Shown: piece after piece, positions 7,172 through 14,529 of the stretch | Position numbering within the stretch: the stretch's first letter is position 1 | How the letters are laid out: each line of letters begins with the position of its first letter | Source of the DNA: Bryobacterales bacterium | GTDB taxonomy: Bacteria > Acidobacteriota > Terriglobia > Bryobacterales > Bryobacteraceae | Length of the DNA stretch: 14,529 nucleotides | NCBI GenBank assembly: GCA_016880505.1 | Contig: JAEHDI010000657.1 | Span: forward strand, 1-14,529 | Direction: 5' to 3' | Notes under the pieces: model-generated | What the model was told of the DNA's origin: nothing | The model's database searches: none | Seen by the model: the letters and a program-made list of their open reading frames with translations, nothing else | Made by a program: the position numbers and the translations under genes

Positions 7172-7474
7172 CTACTTCTTCTTCGGCGGGACAATGGTGT
7201 CCCGGACCACTTTGGCGACGCGGAACTTCACGACCTTCTTCGCCGGGATCTTGATCGCCTCACCCGTCGCGGGGTTGCGGCCCATGCGCGCCTTACGGTC
7301 CACCCGAACCAGCCGGCCGATGCCGGGCATCACGAAAACGCCGCTCTTCTTGGTCTCGGAGACCGCGATAGAAGCGTACGTGTCGAGGAACCCTTTGGCA
7401 GCTTTGTTGCTTACCCCGGTGGTGGCAGCAATTTTCTTCACCAGCTGGGTCTGCGTCATCCGTTTGTCAGCCAT
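7172..7474 (-). CDS. HU-family DNA-binding protein
   Basis: HU proteins are small dimeric nucleoid proteins that bend and wrap DNA. The 100-residue product has the family's N-terminal helices (MTQTQLVKKIAATTGVSNKAAKGFLD), the central saddle strands with VMPGIGRLVRVDR, and the diagnostic DNA-binding arm GRNPATGEAIKIPAKK followed by VVKFRVAK. The Pro in 'RNPATG' that intercalates between bases is present. It ends in a basic PPKKK tail, slightly longer than the roughly 90-residue standard HU. The ATG at 7472-7474 is preceded by AAGGAGG only three bases away; a second ATG five codons on is at a wider spacing and could also serve. HU and IHF subunits are hard to separate by sequence; HU is favoured. 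It converges with tatA and shares its terminator. The upstream gap of 264 bases to the DUF3142 gene is where its promoter should lie. Confidence 0.93.
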   Translation of the reverse strand: MADKRMTQTQLVKKIAATTGVSNKAAKGFLDTYASIAVSETKKSGVFVMPGIGRLVRVDRKARMGRNPATGEAIKIPAKKVVKFRVAKVVRDTIVPPKKK

Positions 7475-7738
7475 ATACCTCCTTCAAAATTCTCCCGAAT
7501 TGAACTTGACGATTGGCGCCCCGAATCATAACGCCGCCGCGCCGATTCCGCAGTGCGCCTTCACGTTCGCAAAACGCTACCTAATGATAAGGGATGCCAG
7601 AAAAGAAGTAAAGAAAAATGTGCACGAAAAGCCCGAAAATCGGGCCTTTTCGGAACACAGGGGTCTTCGGGAGCCCATTACACGGGCCTTTGGACCGCTC
7701 CTTGCCGAAGCCGCGGCGTCGCGGTTATCGTGTTCGAT
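7475..7738. other. Longest intergenic stretch, divergent promoters expected
   Basis: This 264-base gap separates the HU gene (minus) from the DUF3142 gene (plus). It must hold promoters for both, but I see no box pair strong enough to call: TTGACG (7506-7511) on the plus strand lacks a good -10, and TTATCAT on the minus strand (around 7580) lacks a good -35. Its one clear structure is the hairpin at 7627-7650. Open frames crossing it show no ribosome binding sites or recognisable protein. Confidence 0.5.
7627..7650. terminator. Hairpin with AAAA/TTTT flanks upstream of the HU and DUF3142 genes
   Basis: GCCCGA (7631-7636) and TCGGGC (7640-7645) form a perfect six-pair stem with an AAA loop, extended by flanking AAAA and TTTT with one bulged C. 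Read on the minus strand it is followed by TTTTCGTGCACATTTTTCTTT, like an intrinsic terminator 150 bases upstream of the HU start codon. On the plus strand it is followed by only a short CTTTT. It could end an unseen transcript or act as a leader attenuator; neither can be decided from sequence alone. Confidence 0.5.
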
Positions 7739-8515
7739 ATGAGCGTATGCTTCCGAACGCGCGCGCTTGCGGCATTCATCATCACGATCGCAGTGGTATC
7801 GGGATGGATACTTTTTGGCCGCCGGAACCCGCGGGACCCGCTTCAATCCCTCCCTCCGATCATCGTCTGGGCGTGGGAGCGTCCTGAGAACCTTGGTTTC
7901 CTTAACCCCGCCGAGGCCGCCGTAGCGTACCTGGACCGCACCATCGTGCTTCGCGGCGAGGTTGTCGAGGTGAGGCCGCGCCTTCAGCCCGTGCGGCTCC
8001 CGCCGCGAGCCATGGTCATCGGTGTCGCACGCGTCGAAACTGAGTCCCCAGCGCTGTCCCCGTCTCAACAGACCGATACGGTGTCCGCACTCGCGCGGAT
8101 GGCGGAACAGCCTGGTCTCTCAGGCATCCAGATCGATTTCGACGCCGCGATTTCCGAACGCCGGTTCTATCGAAAGGTGCTCGAAGAGCTCCGCCAACGC
8201 CTGCCGCCGCGACTCCCGCTCTCAATCACAGCCCTCGCGTCCTGGTGCCTGGATGATAACTGGCTCGCAGGCCTGCCGATTGACGAAGCCGTTCCGATGC
8301 TCTTCCGAATGGGCCCGGACGATCGCCATATCCGTACGCTGCTGCGTGGAGGCCGTGAGTTCACCGAACAAGCGTGCCGGCACAGCACCGGCGTGTCCAC
8401 CGACGAACCATTTCCGCCACTGCGGCGGGACCGCCGAGTGTACGTCTTTCATTCCAGGCCGTGGACGCAGCCCGCATGGGAGACAATCGTCAGACGGGTC
8501 AAGTCATGGCAGTAA
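7739..8515 (+). CDS. DUF3142 domain-containing protein
   Basis: The 258-residue product has an N-terminal signal anchor or signal peptide (about residues 9-26, ALAAFIITIAVVSGWILF) and then matches the DUF3142 pattern as I recall it: PPIIVWAWERPENLGFLNP (about 41-59), IVLRGEVVEVRPRLQPVRLPP, GIQIDFDAAISERRFYRKVL and PLSITALASWCLDDNW, then LPIDEAVPMLFRMG. The 'QIDFDA' strand end and the later 'ALASWC' strand suggest a TIM-barrel arrangement with acidic residues at strand ends, as in glycoside-hydrolase-like domains, but no activity is known to me. The start at 7739 is chosen because the membrane segment begins there; a GTG at 7730 is the alternative, and neither has a visible ribosome binding site. 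Its last ten bases overlap the start of the next gene, suggesting translational coupling. It is likely to act at the periplasmic face of the inner membrane. Confidence 0.78.
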   Translation: MSVCFRTRALAAFIITIAVVSGWILFGRRNPRDPLQSLPPIIVWAWERPENLGFLNPAEAAVAYLDRTIVLRGEVVEVRPRLQPVRLPPRAMVIGVARVETESPALSPSQQTDTVSALARMAEQPGLSGIQIDFDAAISERRFYRKVLEELRQRLPPRLPLSITALASWCLDDNWLAGLPIDEAVPMLFRMGPDDRHIRTLLRGGREFTEQACRHSTGVSTDEPFPPLRRDRRVYVFHSRPWTQPAWETIVRRVKSWQ

Positions 8516-10740
8516 GAGCCGGTATGATCCTCGCCCTTGCCGCACTGGCCCTTCTGCTGCTTTTACGGCCCACGCCGCTCCGCAGTTGCGGCCCATTTTT
8601 CGAGCATGCGGTCTTCACGTTCTCGGAGAGCCTTTCCCTCGATGACGCAGCCCGGGGCCGCTGGGATATTATCCAGCCGGGGTTCCGGCATGTGAGCCTG
8701 ATCCTCGCGTACCGATACTTAACAGGCGCCGGGCTGACGGACGAAGAGCACAATTCCGTAGCGCCGACACCTCGCGTGCTCAGTCCGCAGGAAGCTCGAG
8801 ATGCTTGGCCACCCGGAGTCGCCCAATGGCTGCGTGCCCGCGCAAAGGTACCCGGCGCCGCCCCGGTCCGCGACGTGCAAGTGTTCCGGCAGTTCGGGCA
8901 ATACCAGTATTTTCATAACTGTCTTGAAGACGCCTTCGCCAACGCCTCGCGCACGCTCGACGACAGAGTGCGGCAGTTCGGCCCGGCGAACACGGCCGTG
9001 GCCGAATGGCTCCGCGGTCAGGACACGGTATTTCGTAACTGCGGGGGAGGCTCGGAGGTTCCGTCTGCCGCATCGACTGAAACGCCGGCCATCATCAGGG
9101 CAGATCGCAACTACCAGACCGCCGCTGCCCGTTTCTATGCGATGGATTTCGAGCGCTCCGAGTCGCTGTTCCGCGCCATCGCGTCGGATTCCGAGTCGCC
9201 GTGGCGAGAAATCGCGCCCTATCTTGCCGTGCGCGCCATGATCAGGAGGGCTACGCTGGCCGACGGGCAGTCCGACATGGCACTGCTCGCCCGCGCTGAA
9301 TCCGAGCTGCGCCGCCTGGCGGATGACCCCCGACACCGGGCGAAAGATTCCGTGCGTGCGCTGCTCCGTTTCGTCGAACTGAGGCTGCATCCTGACAGGA
9401 AGCTGGCGGAACTCTCGCTTTCCGCCACAGCGAGGAATGCCGGACCGCGATTGGCTCGCGAGGTGACCGACTTTCATTACCTCTTCGACCGGTTGCCCGC
9501 CCTCCCCCGCCCGAAAAATCTGGAGGATCTCCCGGACTGGCTTCTCACCTTTCAGGCGAAGAACCGGGAGTCGTTCGACCATTCTTTCGACCGGTGGAAG
9601 TCAATGCGGTCACTGCCTTGGATTCTAGCTGCTCTCACAAAGGCGGCTCCAGAGGATTCGGCTATCCCGGAACTTCTGAGCACGGCCGAGCGGATTCCCG
9701 GGGACTCTCCTGCCTATGTCACAGCCGCCTTCCACAGCCAGCGGCTTCTGGCCGGTTCCGGGCACGCCGAGGAGGCGCGCAGCAGGCTCGACGCCCTACT
9801 GTCCGCGAAGCCTGCCCGATACAGCAACTCGGCGAGGAATCTCCTCCGGGCCCAGCGCATGAAACTGGCGCGTAACCTCCGCGAGTTTCTGGCGAACGCT
9901 CCGCGGACGCCGGTGGGAGGCGAGTTCATCGGTCTCGGCGGAGAAGGATCTGTCGTCCCCGATGCGGCAAAGCCCCAATTCGATGCTGACGCTGCCGCGG
10001 TACTGAACGAAAGACTTCCCCTGGCCCTGCTGGCTGAAGCAGCCGGCTCCGGAGTGCTACCGGCCTCGCTGCGGGCAGATGTCGTGCAGGCCACCTGGAC
10101 AAGAGCGGTGCTGTTGGACGACCACCGCACGGGAACGGCGCTGGCGAAAGTGCTTGCCACATTCGCATCGAGCCTCGAGCGGGATCTTGCCGCTTATCGA
10201 AACGCCAAGGAGGGAGACGCCCGCCGGTTCGCCGCCGTCCTTCTAATCCTTCGCAATCCCGGTCTCCGGCCCTACGTGACTCCGGGCTATGCGCGGTCCG
10301 CAGCACGCGAGGAGATCGATAACTTCCGCGACAACTGGTGGTGCGGTTTCGAGGCGAAAACGGAAGCGGCGGGTTTCTCCTTCAACCATTACCTCATTCA
10401 CTCCGAGCTGAGTGCGCCTCTCCGAATGCTCTACCTGTCAGGCTCTGTGGACTCCCCAGGGTTCCTGAGCGGGGACGCGAAGAGGCAGGCGGAAGCGGAG
10501 CGGAAGCGAATGGCGTCCCTCGCCACCGCACCGAACCACCTCGCTGGTCAGGCAATCCGCTGGGTGCTCGCGAATCCGCAAGACCCTCGCGTTCCCGAGG
10601 CACTCCATCTGGCAGTTCGCGCCACCCGATACGGGTGCGTTGATGCCGCGACCAGCCGGTTCTCACGCCAGGCTTTCGATCTGTTACACCGCCGCTACCC
10701 TAAGAACGTCTGGGCGCGAAAGACGAGGTACTGGTTCTGA
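8506..10740 (+). CDS. Exported helical-repeat (TPR-like) protein, partner of the DUF3142 gene
   Basis: The 744-residue product begins with a signal peptide (MAVRAGMILALAALALLLLL) followed by a 'LRSCGPFFEHAVFTF' segment; the Cys-Gly-Pro-Phe-Phe motif recurs in exported proteins encoded near DUF3142 genes as I recall them. The Cys is not in a good lipobox because Arg precedes the Ser. The rest is mainly helical: AAARFYAMDFERSESLFRAI with SPWREIAPYLAVRAMIRRAT (about residues 205-250) has TPR/Sel1-like spacing, and more helical pairs follow around residues 385-460. No catalytic motif was recognised. The ATG at 8506 overlaps the DUF3142 stop by ten bases; an ATG at 8524 is a close alternative. The gene ends nine bases before the convergent recA, with no obvious terminator between. 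A scaffold or binding role beside the DUF3142 protein is inference from gene order. Confidence 0.72.
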   Translation: MAVRAGMILALAALALLLLLRPTPLRSCGPFFEHAVFTFSESLSLDDAARGRWDIIQPGFRHVSLILAYRYLTGAGLTDEEHNSVAPTPRVLSPQEARDAWPPGVAQWLRARAKVPGAAPVRDVQVFRQFGQYQYFHNCLEDAFANASRTLDDRVRQFGPANTAVAEWLRGQDTVFRNCGGGSEVPSAASTETPAIIRADRNYQTAAARFYAMDFERSESLFRAIASDSESPWREIAPYLAVRAMIRRATLADGQSDMALLARAESELRRLADDPRHRAKDSVRALLRFVELRLHPDRKLAELSLSATARNAGPRLAREVTDFHYLFDRLPALPRPKNLEDLPDWLLTFQAKNRESFDHSFDRWKSMRSLPWILAALTKAAPEDSAIPELLSTAERIPGDSPAYVTAAFHSQRLLAGSGHAEEARSRLDALLSAKPARYSNSARNLLRAQRMKLARNLREFLANAPRTPVGGEFIGLGGEGSVVPDAAKPQFDADAAAVLNERLPLALLAEAAGSGVLPASLRADVVQATWTRAVLLDDHRTGTALAKVLATFASSLERDLAAYRNAKEGDARRFAAVLLILRNPGLRPYVTPGYARSAAREEIDNFRDNWWCGFEAKTEAAGFSFNHYLIHSELSAPLRMLYLSGSVDSPGFLSGDAKRQAEAERKRMASLATAPNHLAGQAIRWVLANPQDPRVPEALHLAVRATRYGCVDAATSRFSRQAFDLLHRRYPKNVWARKTRYWF

Positions 10741-10749
10741 GAGGCTACC

Positions 10750-11835
10750 TCACCGGCTAGCTGCGGCGACCGGAACGGAAGTAGCGAGGATTGCCAGCCC
10801 GTTCAGGGGCAACCCGAGGAGTCTCCGTACATCGACCTCAAGGCGGTCCCGGGTGTCAGAGTGTTCCTTCAGGAACAGACGTGCGTTCTCGCGACCTTGG
10901 CCGATCCGCTCTCCCTTGTAACTGAACCACGAGCCGCTCTTCTCGACGAGATTGTGCGTGGTGGCCAGGTCCAACAGGTCGGCATCGCGCGAGATTCCTT
11001 CGCCGTAGAGCAGATCCACTTCCGCCTCCCGGAACGGGGCCGCCACCTTGTTTTTCACGACCTTGACCCTCGTGCGGCTGCCAACAACCTTGTCCCCCTC
11101 CTTCAAGGTGGAAATCCGGCGGACATCGAGCCGGACAGAGCTGTAGAACTTGAGCGCCCGGCCTCCAGTGGTCGTCTCCGGGCTGCCGAACATCACACCG
11201 ATCTTCTCCCGAATTTGGTTAATGAAAACGAGGCAGGCGTTGTTGCGTGCCACCGTGCCGGTGAGCTTGCGGAGCGCCTGGGACATGAGCCGGGCCTGAA
11301 GGCCGACGTGGTTGTCGCCCATCTCCCCGTCCAGTTCGGCCTTAGGCACCAGCGCTGCCACCGAATCCACAACCGCGACGTCGATCCCGCCGGAACTTAC
11401 GAGCGCGGCGGTAATCTCCAGGGCCTGCTCTCCGAAATCCGGTTGGGACACCAGGAGGTTGTCGACATCGACCCCGAGTTTCCTCGCGTACGCGGCGTCC
11501 AGCGCGTGCTCAGCGTCGATGAACGCGGCCGTCCCGCCCGCCTTCTGAGCTTCGGCAATCACTTGTAACGCGATGGTTGTCTTGCCCGACGATTCCGGCC
11601 CAAAGACTTCGACCACCCTGCCTTTTGGGAAACCGCCGACGCCTAGGGCAGCGTCCAAAGAGATTGAGCCACTCGGGATCACCTCGACGGGGACAACGTT
11701 GCCGGAGCCAAGCCGCAACACGGCGCCCTTGCCAAACTGCTTCTCCATCTGCACTAAGGCGAGGTCGATGACACGACGGCGTTCTTTTTCGTCCACGAGT
11801 ACTTCGTGTCCCGACGACGGGAATTCTCTCACCAA
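10750..11835 (-). CDS. recA: Recombinase RecA
   Basis: RecA forms ATP-dependent filaments on single-stranded DNA, drives strand exchange and triggers LexA cleavage in the SOS response. The product shows EKQFGKG, Walker A GPESSGKTT (79-87 from the TTG start), the 'VVDSVAALVPKAELDGEMGD' Walker B/L1 region, GLQARLMSQALRKLT, NQIREKIGVMFGSPETTTGG (L2), ALKFYSSVRLDVRR and IGQGRENARLFLKEH. The start is uncertain: TTG at 11833-11835 opens the longest frame, but GTG at 11794-11796 gives MDEKERRRVIDLAL, which fits the family N-terminus better; neither has a clear ribosome binding site. The normally conserved QPDTGEQ reads QPDFGEQ. The C-terminus ends in small hydrophobic residues and not the acidic tail of E. 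coli RecA. No recX, lexA or cinA is adjacent, and no SOS box was recognised. Confidence 0.96.
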   Translation of the reverse strand: MVREFPSSGHEVLVDEKERRRVIDLALVQMEKQFGKGAVLRLGSGNVVPVEVIPSGSISLDAALGVGGFPKGRVVEVFGPESSGKTTIALQVIAEAQKAGGTAAFIDAEHALDAAYARKLGVDVDNLLVSQPDFGEQALEITAALVSSGGIDVAVVDSVAALVPKAELDGEMGDNHVGLQARLMSQALRKLTGTVARNNACLVFINQIREKIGVMFGSPETTTGGRALKFYSSVRLDVRRISTLKEGDKVVGSRTRVKVVKNKVAAPFREAEVDLLYGEGISRDADLLDLATTHNLVEKSGSWFSYKGERIGQGRENARLFLKEHSDTRDRLEVDVRRLLGLPLNGLAILATSVPVAAASR

Positions 11836-11867
11836 GTTCTATGCGTACAATCGCAAGGATGGGCCTC

Positions 11868-14529
11868 ATGAATTCCTTCGCGTACTTGATCCTGATCGCT
11901 TTCGCCGTCCCCCTTCTGGCGGCGCCGCCTGACAGGACCGCCGGCCGCTACGCACTGATCCTCGAGGACCCGCCCGCGGCCGAGGTTGCCGCACAGTCCA
12001 AGGGAATCACGCCGCGTGCAGCCGCGGACCACTCCCGCAGGATCGAAGCCGCTCAATCCACATTGCGCAAGAACCTGGAGCAGCTTGGGATCCAGCCGAC
12101 CGGCGCTGTCCAGCTTCTGCTCAACGCCGTTTTTGTGCGCTGCACTCCGGAACGGATCCCAGAGCTGAGTTCCCTGCCGGGCGTGAAGGGTGTCGTCCCG
12201 TTGCCGGACCTGAAGTTGAAGCTGAACGCCGCTGTTCCCGCCGCGAACGGACCTGCCGCTTGGAATCTGTTGGGGGGCGTCGGCAGCGCCGGGGCCGGCG
12301 TGAAGATTGCGGTGATCGATACAGGGATCGACTATCAGCACCCTGCCTTTCAGGATGCCTCCCTGCCCGTGCCGGCAGGCTACCCGAAATGCGACGGCTC
12401 GGACTGCGCCTTCACCAACCACAAGGTGATCGTCGCCCGGAGCTATGTTCGCCTGGTTGCGACCGGGACCCAGCCCAACCCAGCAGCCGATTCCCGTCCC
12501 GATGACCTGTCGCCGCGCGACCGCGTCGGTCACGGAACTGCGGTGGCGACAGCAGCAGCCGGATGGACGAGCACCGGCCCACTCGGAACCATAACCGGCA
12601 TGGCGCCGAAAGCGTACCTCGGCAACTACAAGGTGTTCGGATCGCCTGGCGTCAACGACGGCACGTCGGGCGAGGCAGTGATCTCGGCGCTCGAAGACGC
12701 CCGGAAGGACGGGATGGACATCGCGGTCCTTTCGCTCGGAGGCTCGGCCTTCACCGGCCCGCTTGACGAGGGGGCGGCGTGCGGAGCGCCTCCGGGCGTT
12801 CCCTGCGATCTTCTTGCACGCGCGGTGGAGAACGCCGTGCAGGCGGGATTGACCGTCGTTGTGGCGGCGGGCAACGAGGGCAACGACGGTGAGAAGTCAC
12901 CCACGCTGAACTCGGTCAGTTCTCCAGCGACGGCGCCATCGGCGGTCGCGGTCGGTGCGGTTTCGAGCCCTCGTACGTTCACCTCCAGCGTGCGGGTGGC
13001 CGGCGGCGCGGTGCCCGAGAACCTCCGCGTCATCTCCGCTGTCTTCGGAGACGGTCCGGCGCTCTCCCGGACGCTCACCGCTCCGTTGAAAGACATCACA
13101 AAGCTCGGCGACGACACCGGGCTGGCTTGCTCAGCCAACTTGCCGCTCGAGTCCTTGCGGGGCGCCCTGGCTCTGATCCAGCGCGGCGACTGCCTGTTTC
13201 TGGTGAAGTTGCTCAACGCCCAGCAGGCCGGCGCCGTGGGCGTTGTGTTCTACCAGCCGGACAGCGTCGATGAACTCATCAGGCCTGGTGGTTTGACGGG
13301 AACCACTATCCCTGCCGTGATGATCGGCAACTCCGCCGGGCGCGCTCTGAAGCAGTATCTGGCCTCAAACGCTGACGCACCCGTCACTCTGGATCCGTCT
13401 CTGATTGCGGTCTCGGGCGGAGCCCCAAACACGATGGCGACGTTCTCGTCTCGTGGACCGTCGGCGGGCGAATCGGCGATTAAGCCGGAAATCGTGGCGA
13501 CCGGGACGACAATGTACATGGGGACGCAGAAATTCGACCCGAACGGTGTGATGTACGACGTCTCTGGATTTACCGTCGCCCAGGGCACCAGTTTTTCGAC
13601 TCCGCTCGTTGCTGGTGTGGTCGCACTGGTAAAGCAGAAGAACCCAGGCTTCAACCCGGCGGACTTGAAGTCGGCCGTGGTGAACACGGCCACGGCAGAC
13701 GCCACCGATGGTGGTGTGCCCGTGGGAGCCGTCGCACAGGGTGGAGGACGGCTGGACGCCCGGACGGCGGTACAAGCCGGCTTCACGGCCGAACCATCAA
13801 CGCTCTCGTTTGGGGTTCTGCGGTCCGGATCGCTGCCACGAACGCAGGGGCTTACCCTACACAACCGTAGGACTTCTCCGCTCGATCTGACTCTTTCGAT
13901 GACACCCTTGGGACTCCTGAGTCTCGACCAGACTGTGGTGACCATTCCCCCCGGCCAAAGTGTGAATGTTCTGGCGACGCTGTCCGGCACCCTGCCGCCG
14001 GCCGGTTCCTATGAAGGCGCCGTCAGTATTCAGGGCGGTGGCACGACGTTGCACGTGCCGTATCTGTACCTTGTCGGTGACGGCGTCGGGTACAACCTGC
14101 TCGTACTCTCCGGCAGCGGCTTCGTCGAGGCTGTGGGCAGTACCATCCCCGGACGTGGGCTTTCCTTCAAGCTGACCGATCAATACGGTGTTCCGGTTCA
14201 GGGTGCGCCGGTGCAGTTCAGTGTCGTGCGGGGAGGTGGTGCAATTCTCGCGGCGAATTCACAGACCGACGCGTATGGTGTCGCCAGGGCTCAGGCGGTC
14301 CTTGGCCCAGTGGCTGGTATTCAGCAATTCAGCGCCGTTTCCGGCGGGCTGACGGCGATGTTCAGTGGCGGCGCCCGCGTGCGGCCGACGATCCAAACAA
14401 ACGGGATTGTCAATGCCGCGAGCTTCAAAGCCGGAGCTGGCACCGCTCCGGGGTCCTATGTGTCCATCTTCGGCAGTGCGCTGGCCGACGAGATACTCTC
14501 GACGCCGTCCACCTCGCTTCCTCTGTCCC
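11868..14529 (+). CDS. Secreted subtilisin-like S8 protease with PA insert, Ig-like and TIGR03437 domains (C-terminus outside window)
   Basis: An exported serine endopeptidase, with at least 887 residues in the window. Order: signal peptide (MNSFAYLILIAFAVPLLAAP), I9-like propeptide region (about 22-115, with the LLNAVFVRCTPERIPELSSL strand pattern), S8 domain with Asp151 in VIDTGID, His222 in GHGTAVATA, oxyanion Asn336 in AAGNEGND, and Ser575 in GTSFSTPLVAG. A protease-associated (PA) domain is inserted at about 400-510 (ALIQRGDC, AVGVVFYQ), as in Vpr/lactocepin-type subtilases. Then come a beta-sandwich (about 640-725), a bacterial Ig-like/Big-1-type domain (LTDQYGVPVQGAPVQFSV, about 765-835), and the start of a TIGR03437-like domain (NGIVNAASFKAGAGTAPGSY, from 845) that continues past the edge. 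All catalytic residues are present. The ATG at 11868 is preferred because AAGGA lies eight bases upstream; an in-frame ATG at 11859 overlaps that site. The gene is divergent from recA. Confidence 0.93.
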   Translation, partial: MNSFAYLILIAFAVPLLAAPPDRTAGRYALILEDPPAAEVAAQSKGITPRAAADHSRRIEAAQSTLRKNLEQLGIQPTGAVQLLLNAVFVRCTPERIPELSSLPGVKGVVPLPDLKLKLNAAVPAANGPAAWNLLGGVGSAGAGVKIAVIDTGIDYQHPAFQDASLPVPAGYPKCDGSDCAFTNHKVIVARSYVRLVATGTQPNPAADSRPDDLSPRDRVGHGTAVATAAAGWTSTGPLGTITGMAPKAYLGNYKVFGSPGVNDGTSGEAVISALEDARKDGMDIAVLSLGGSAFTGPLDEGAACGAPPGVPCDLLARAVENAVQAGLTVVVAAGNEGNDGEKSPTLNSVSSPATAPSAVAVGAVSSPRTFTSSVRVAGGAVPENLRVISAVFGDGPALSRTLTAPLKDITKLGDDTGLACSANLPLESLRGALALIQRGDCLFLVKLLNAQQAGAVGVVFYQPDSVDELIRPGGLTGTTIPAVMIGNSAGRALKQYLASNADAPVTLDPSLIAVSGGAPNTMATFSSRGPSAGESAIKPEIVATGTTMYMGTQKFDPNGVMYDVSGFTVAQGTSFSTPLVAGVVALVKQKNPGFNPADLKSAVVNTATADATDGGVPVGAVAQGGGRLDARTAVQAGFTAEPSTLSFGVLRSGSLPRTQGLTLHNRRTSPLDLTLSMTPLGLLSLDQTVVTIPPGQSVNVLATLSGTLPPAGSYEGAVSIQGGGTTLHVPYLYLVGDGVGYNLLVLSGSGFVEAVGSTIPGRGLSFKLTDQYGVPVQGAPVQFSVVRGGGAILAANSQTDAYGVARAQAVLGPVAGIQQFSAVSGGLTAMFSGGARVRPTIQTNGIVNAASFKAGAGTAPGSYVSIFGSALADEILSTPSTSLPLS

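Noticed and set aside
7506..7531. A plus-strand promoter TTGACG with CATAA
   Set aside because: The -35 is good but the spacing is short and the -10 poor, so it was not listed as a feature.
11797..11867. An SOS/LexA operator upstream of recA
   Set aside because: I looked for GAAC-N4-GTTC and CTG-N10-CAG type palindromes and found only partial half-sites such as GTTC and GTAC, not a convincing operator.

Overview
The window looks like a chromosomal segment of a GC-rich acidobacterium, most probably of the Solibacter/Bryobacter lineage. The main evidence is the last gene: a secreted subtilase that enters, at the right edge, a domain closely resembling the 'Solibacter uncharacterized C-terminal domain' (TIGR03437). 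A Tat-exported Gfo/Idh/MocA oxidoreductase and a mutarotase-like protein also fit that group. This placement rests on recognised protein families and not on a database search. No phage, IS element, CRISPR array, rRNA or tRNA was seen.

Layout. Left edge to about 2.35 kb: a truncated minus-strand gene with a probable galactose-mutarotase-like fold; a divergent small secreted protein of unknown function; and, convergent to it across a strong hairpin, a Tat-signal Gfo/Idh/MocA oxidoreductase whose frame is broken by one in-frame amber codon. 2.4-4.2 kb: a YihY/BrkB-type membrane protein and a divergent secreted LolA-like protein, separated by an imperfect palindromic element of the 'CTTTGTG...TTTGTGGTT' kind. 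4.2-7.1 kb: a GT35 alpha-glucan phosphorylase and a 55-residue TatA. 7.1-7.5 kb: an HU-type DNA-binding protein convergent with tatA and sharing a bidirectional terminator with it. 7.7-10.7 kb: an overlapping pair, a DUF3142 protein and a 744-residue exported helical-repeat protein of unknown function. 10.75-14.5 kb: recA on the minus strand, divergent from a large multidomain secreted S8 protease that runs off the right edge.

How the genes relate. Most are independent housekeeping or envelope genes: glycogen or maltodextrin turnover (glgP), recombination (recA), nucleoid structure (HU), and Tat export (tatA, which may serve exported proteins such as the oxidoreductase). The only visible operon-like unit of unknown function is the DUF3142/helical-repeat pair. 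The observations most worth following are the intact-but-for-one-codon oxidoreductase, the DUF3142 pair, the palindromic repeat that appears to supply a promoter, and the protease carrying the lineage-specific C-terminal domain.
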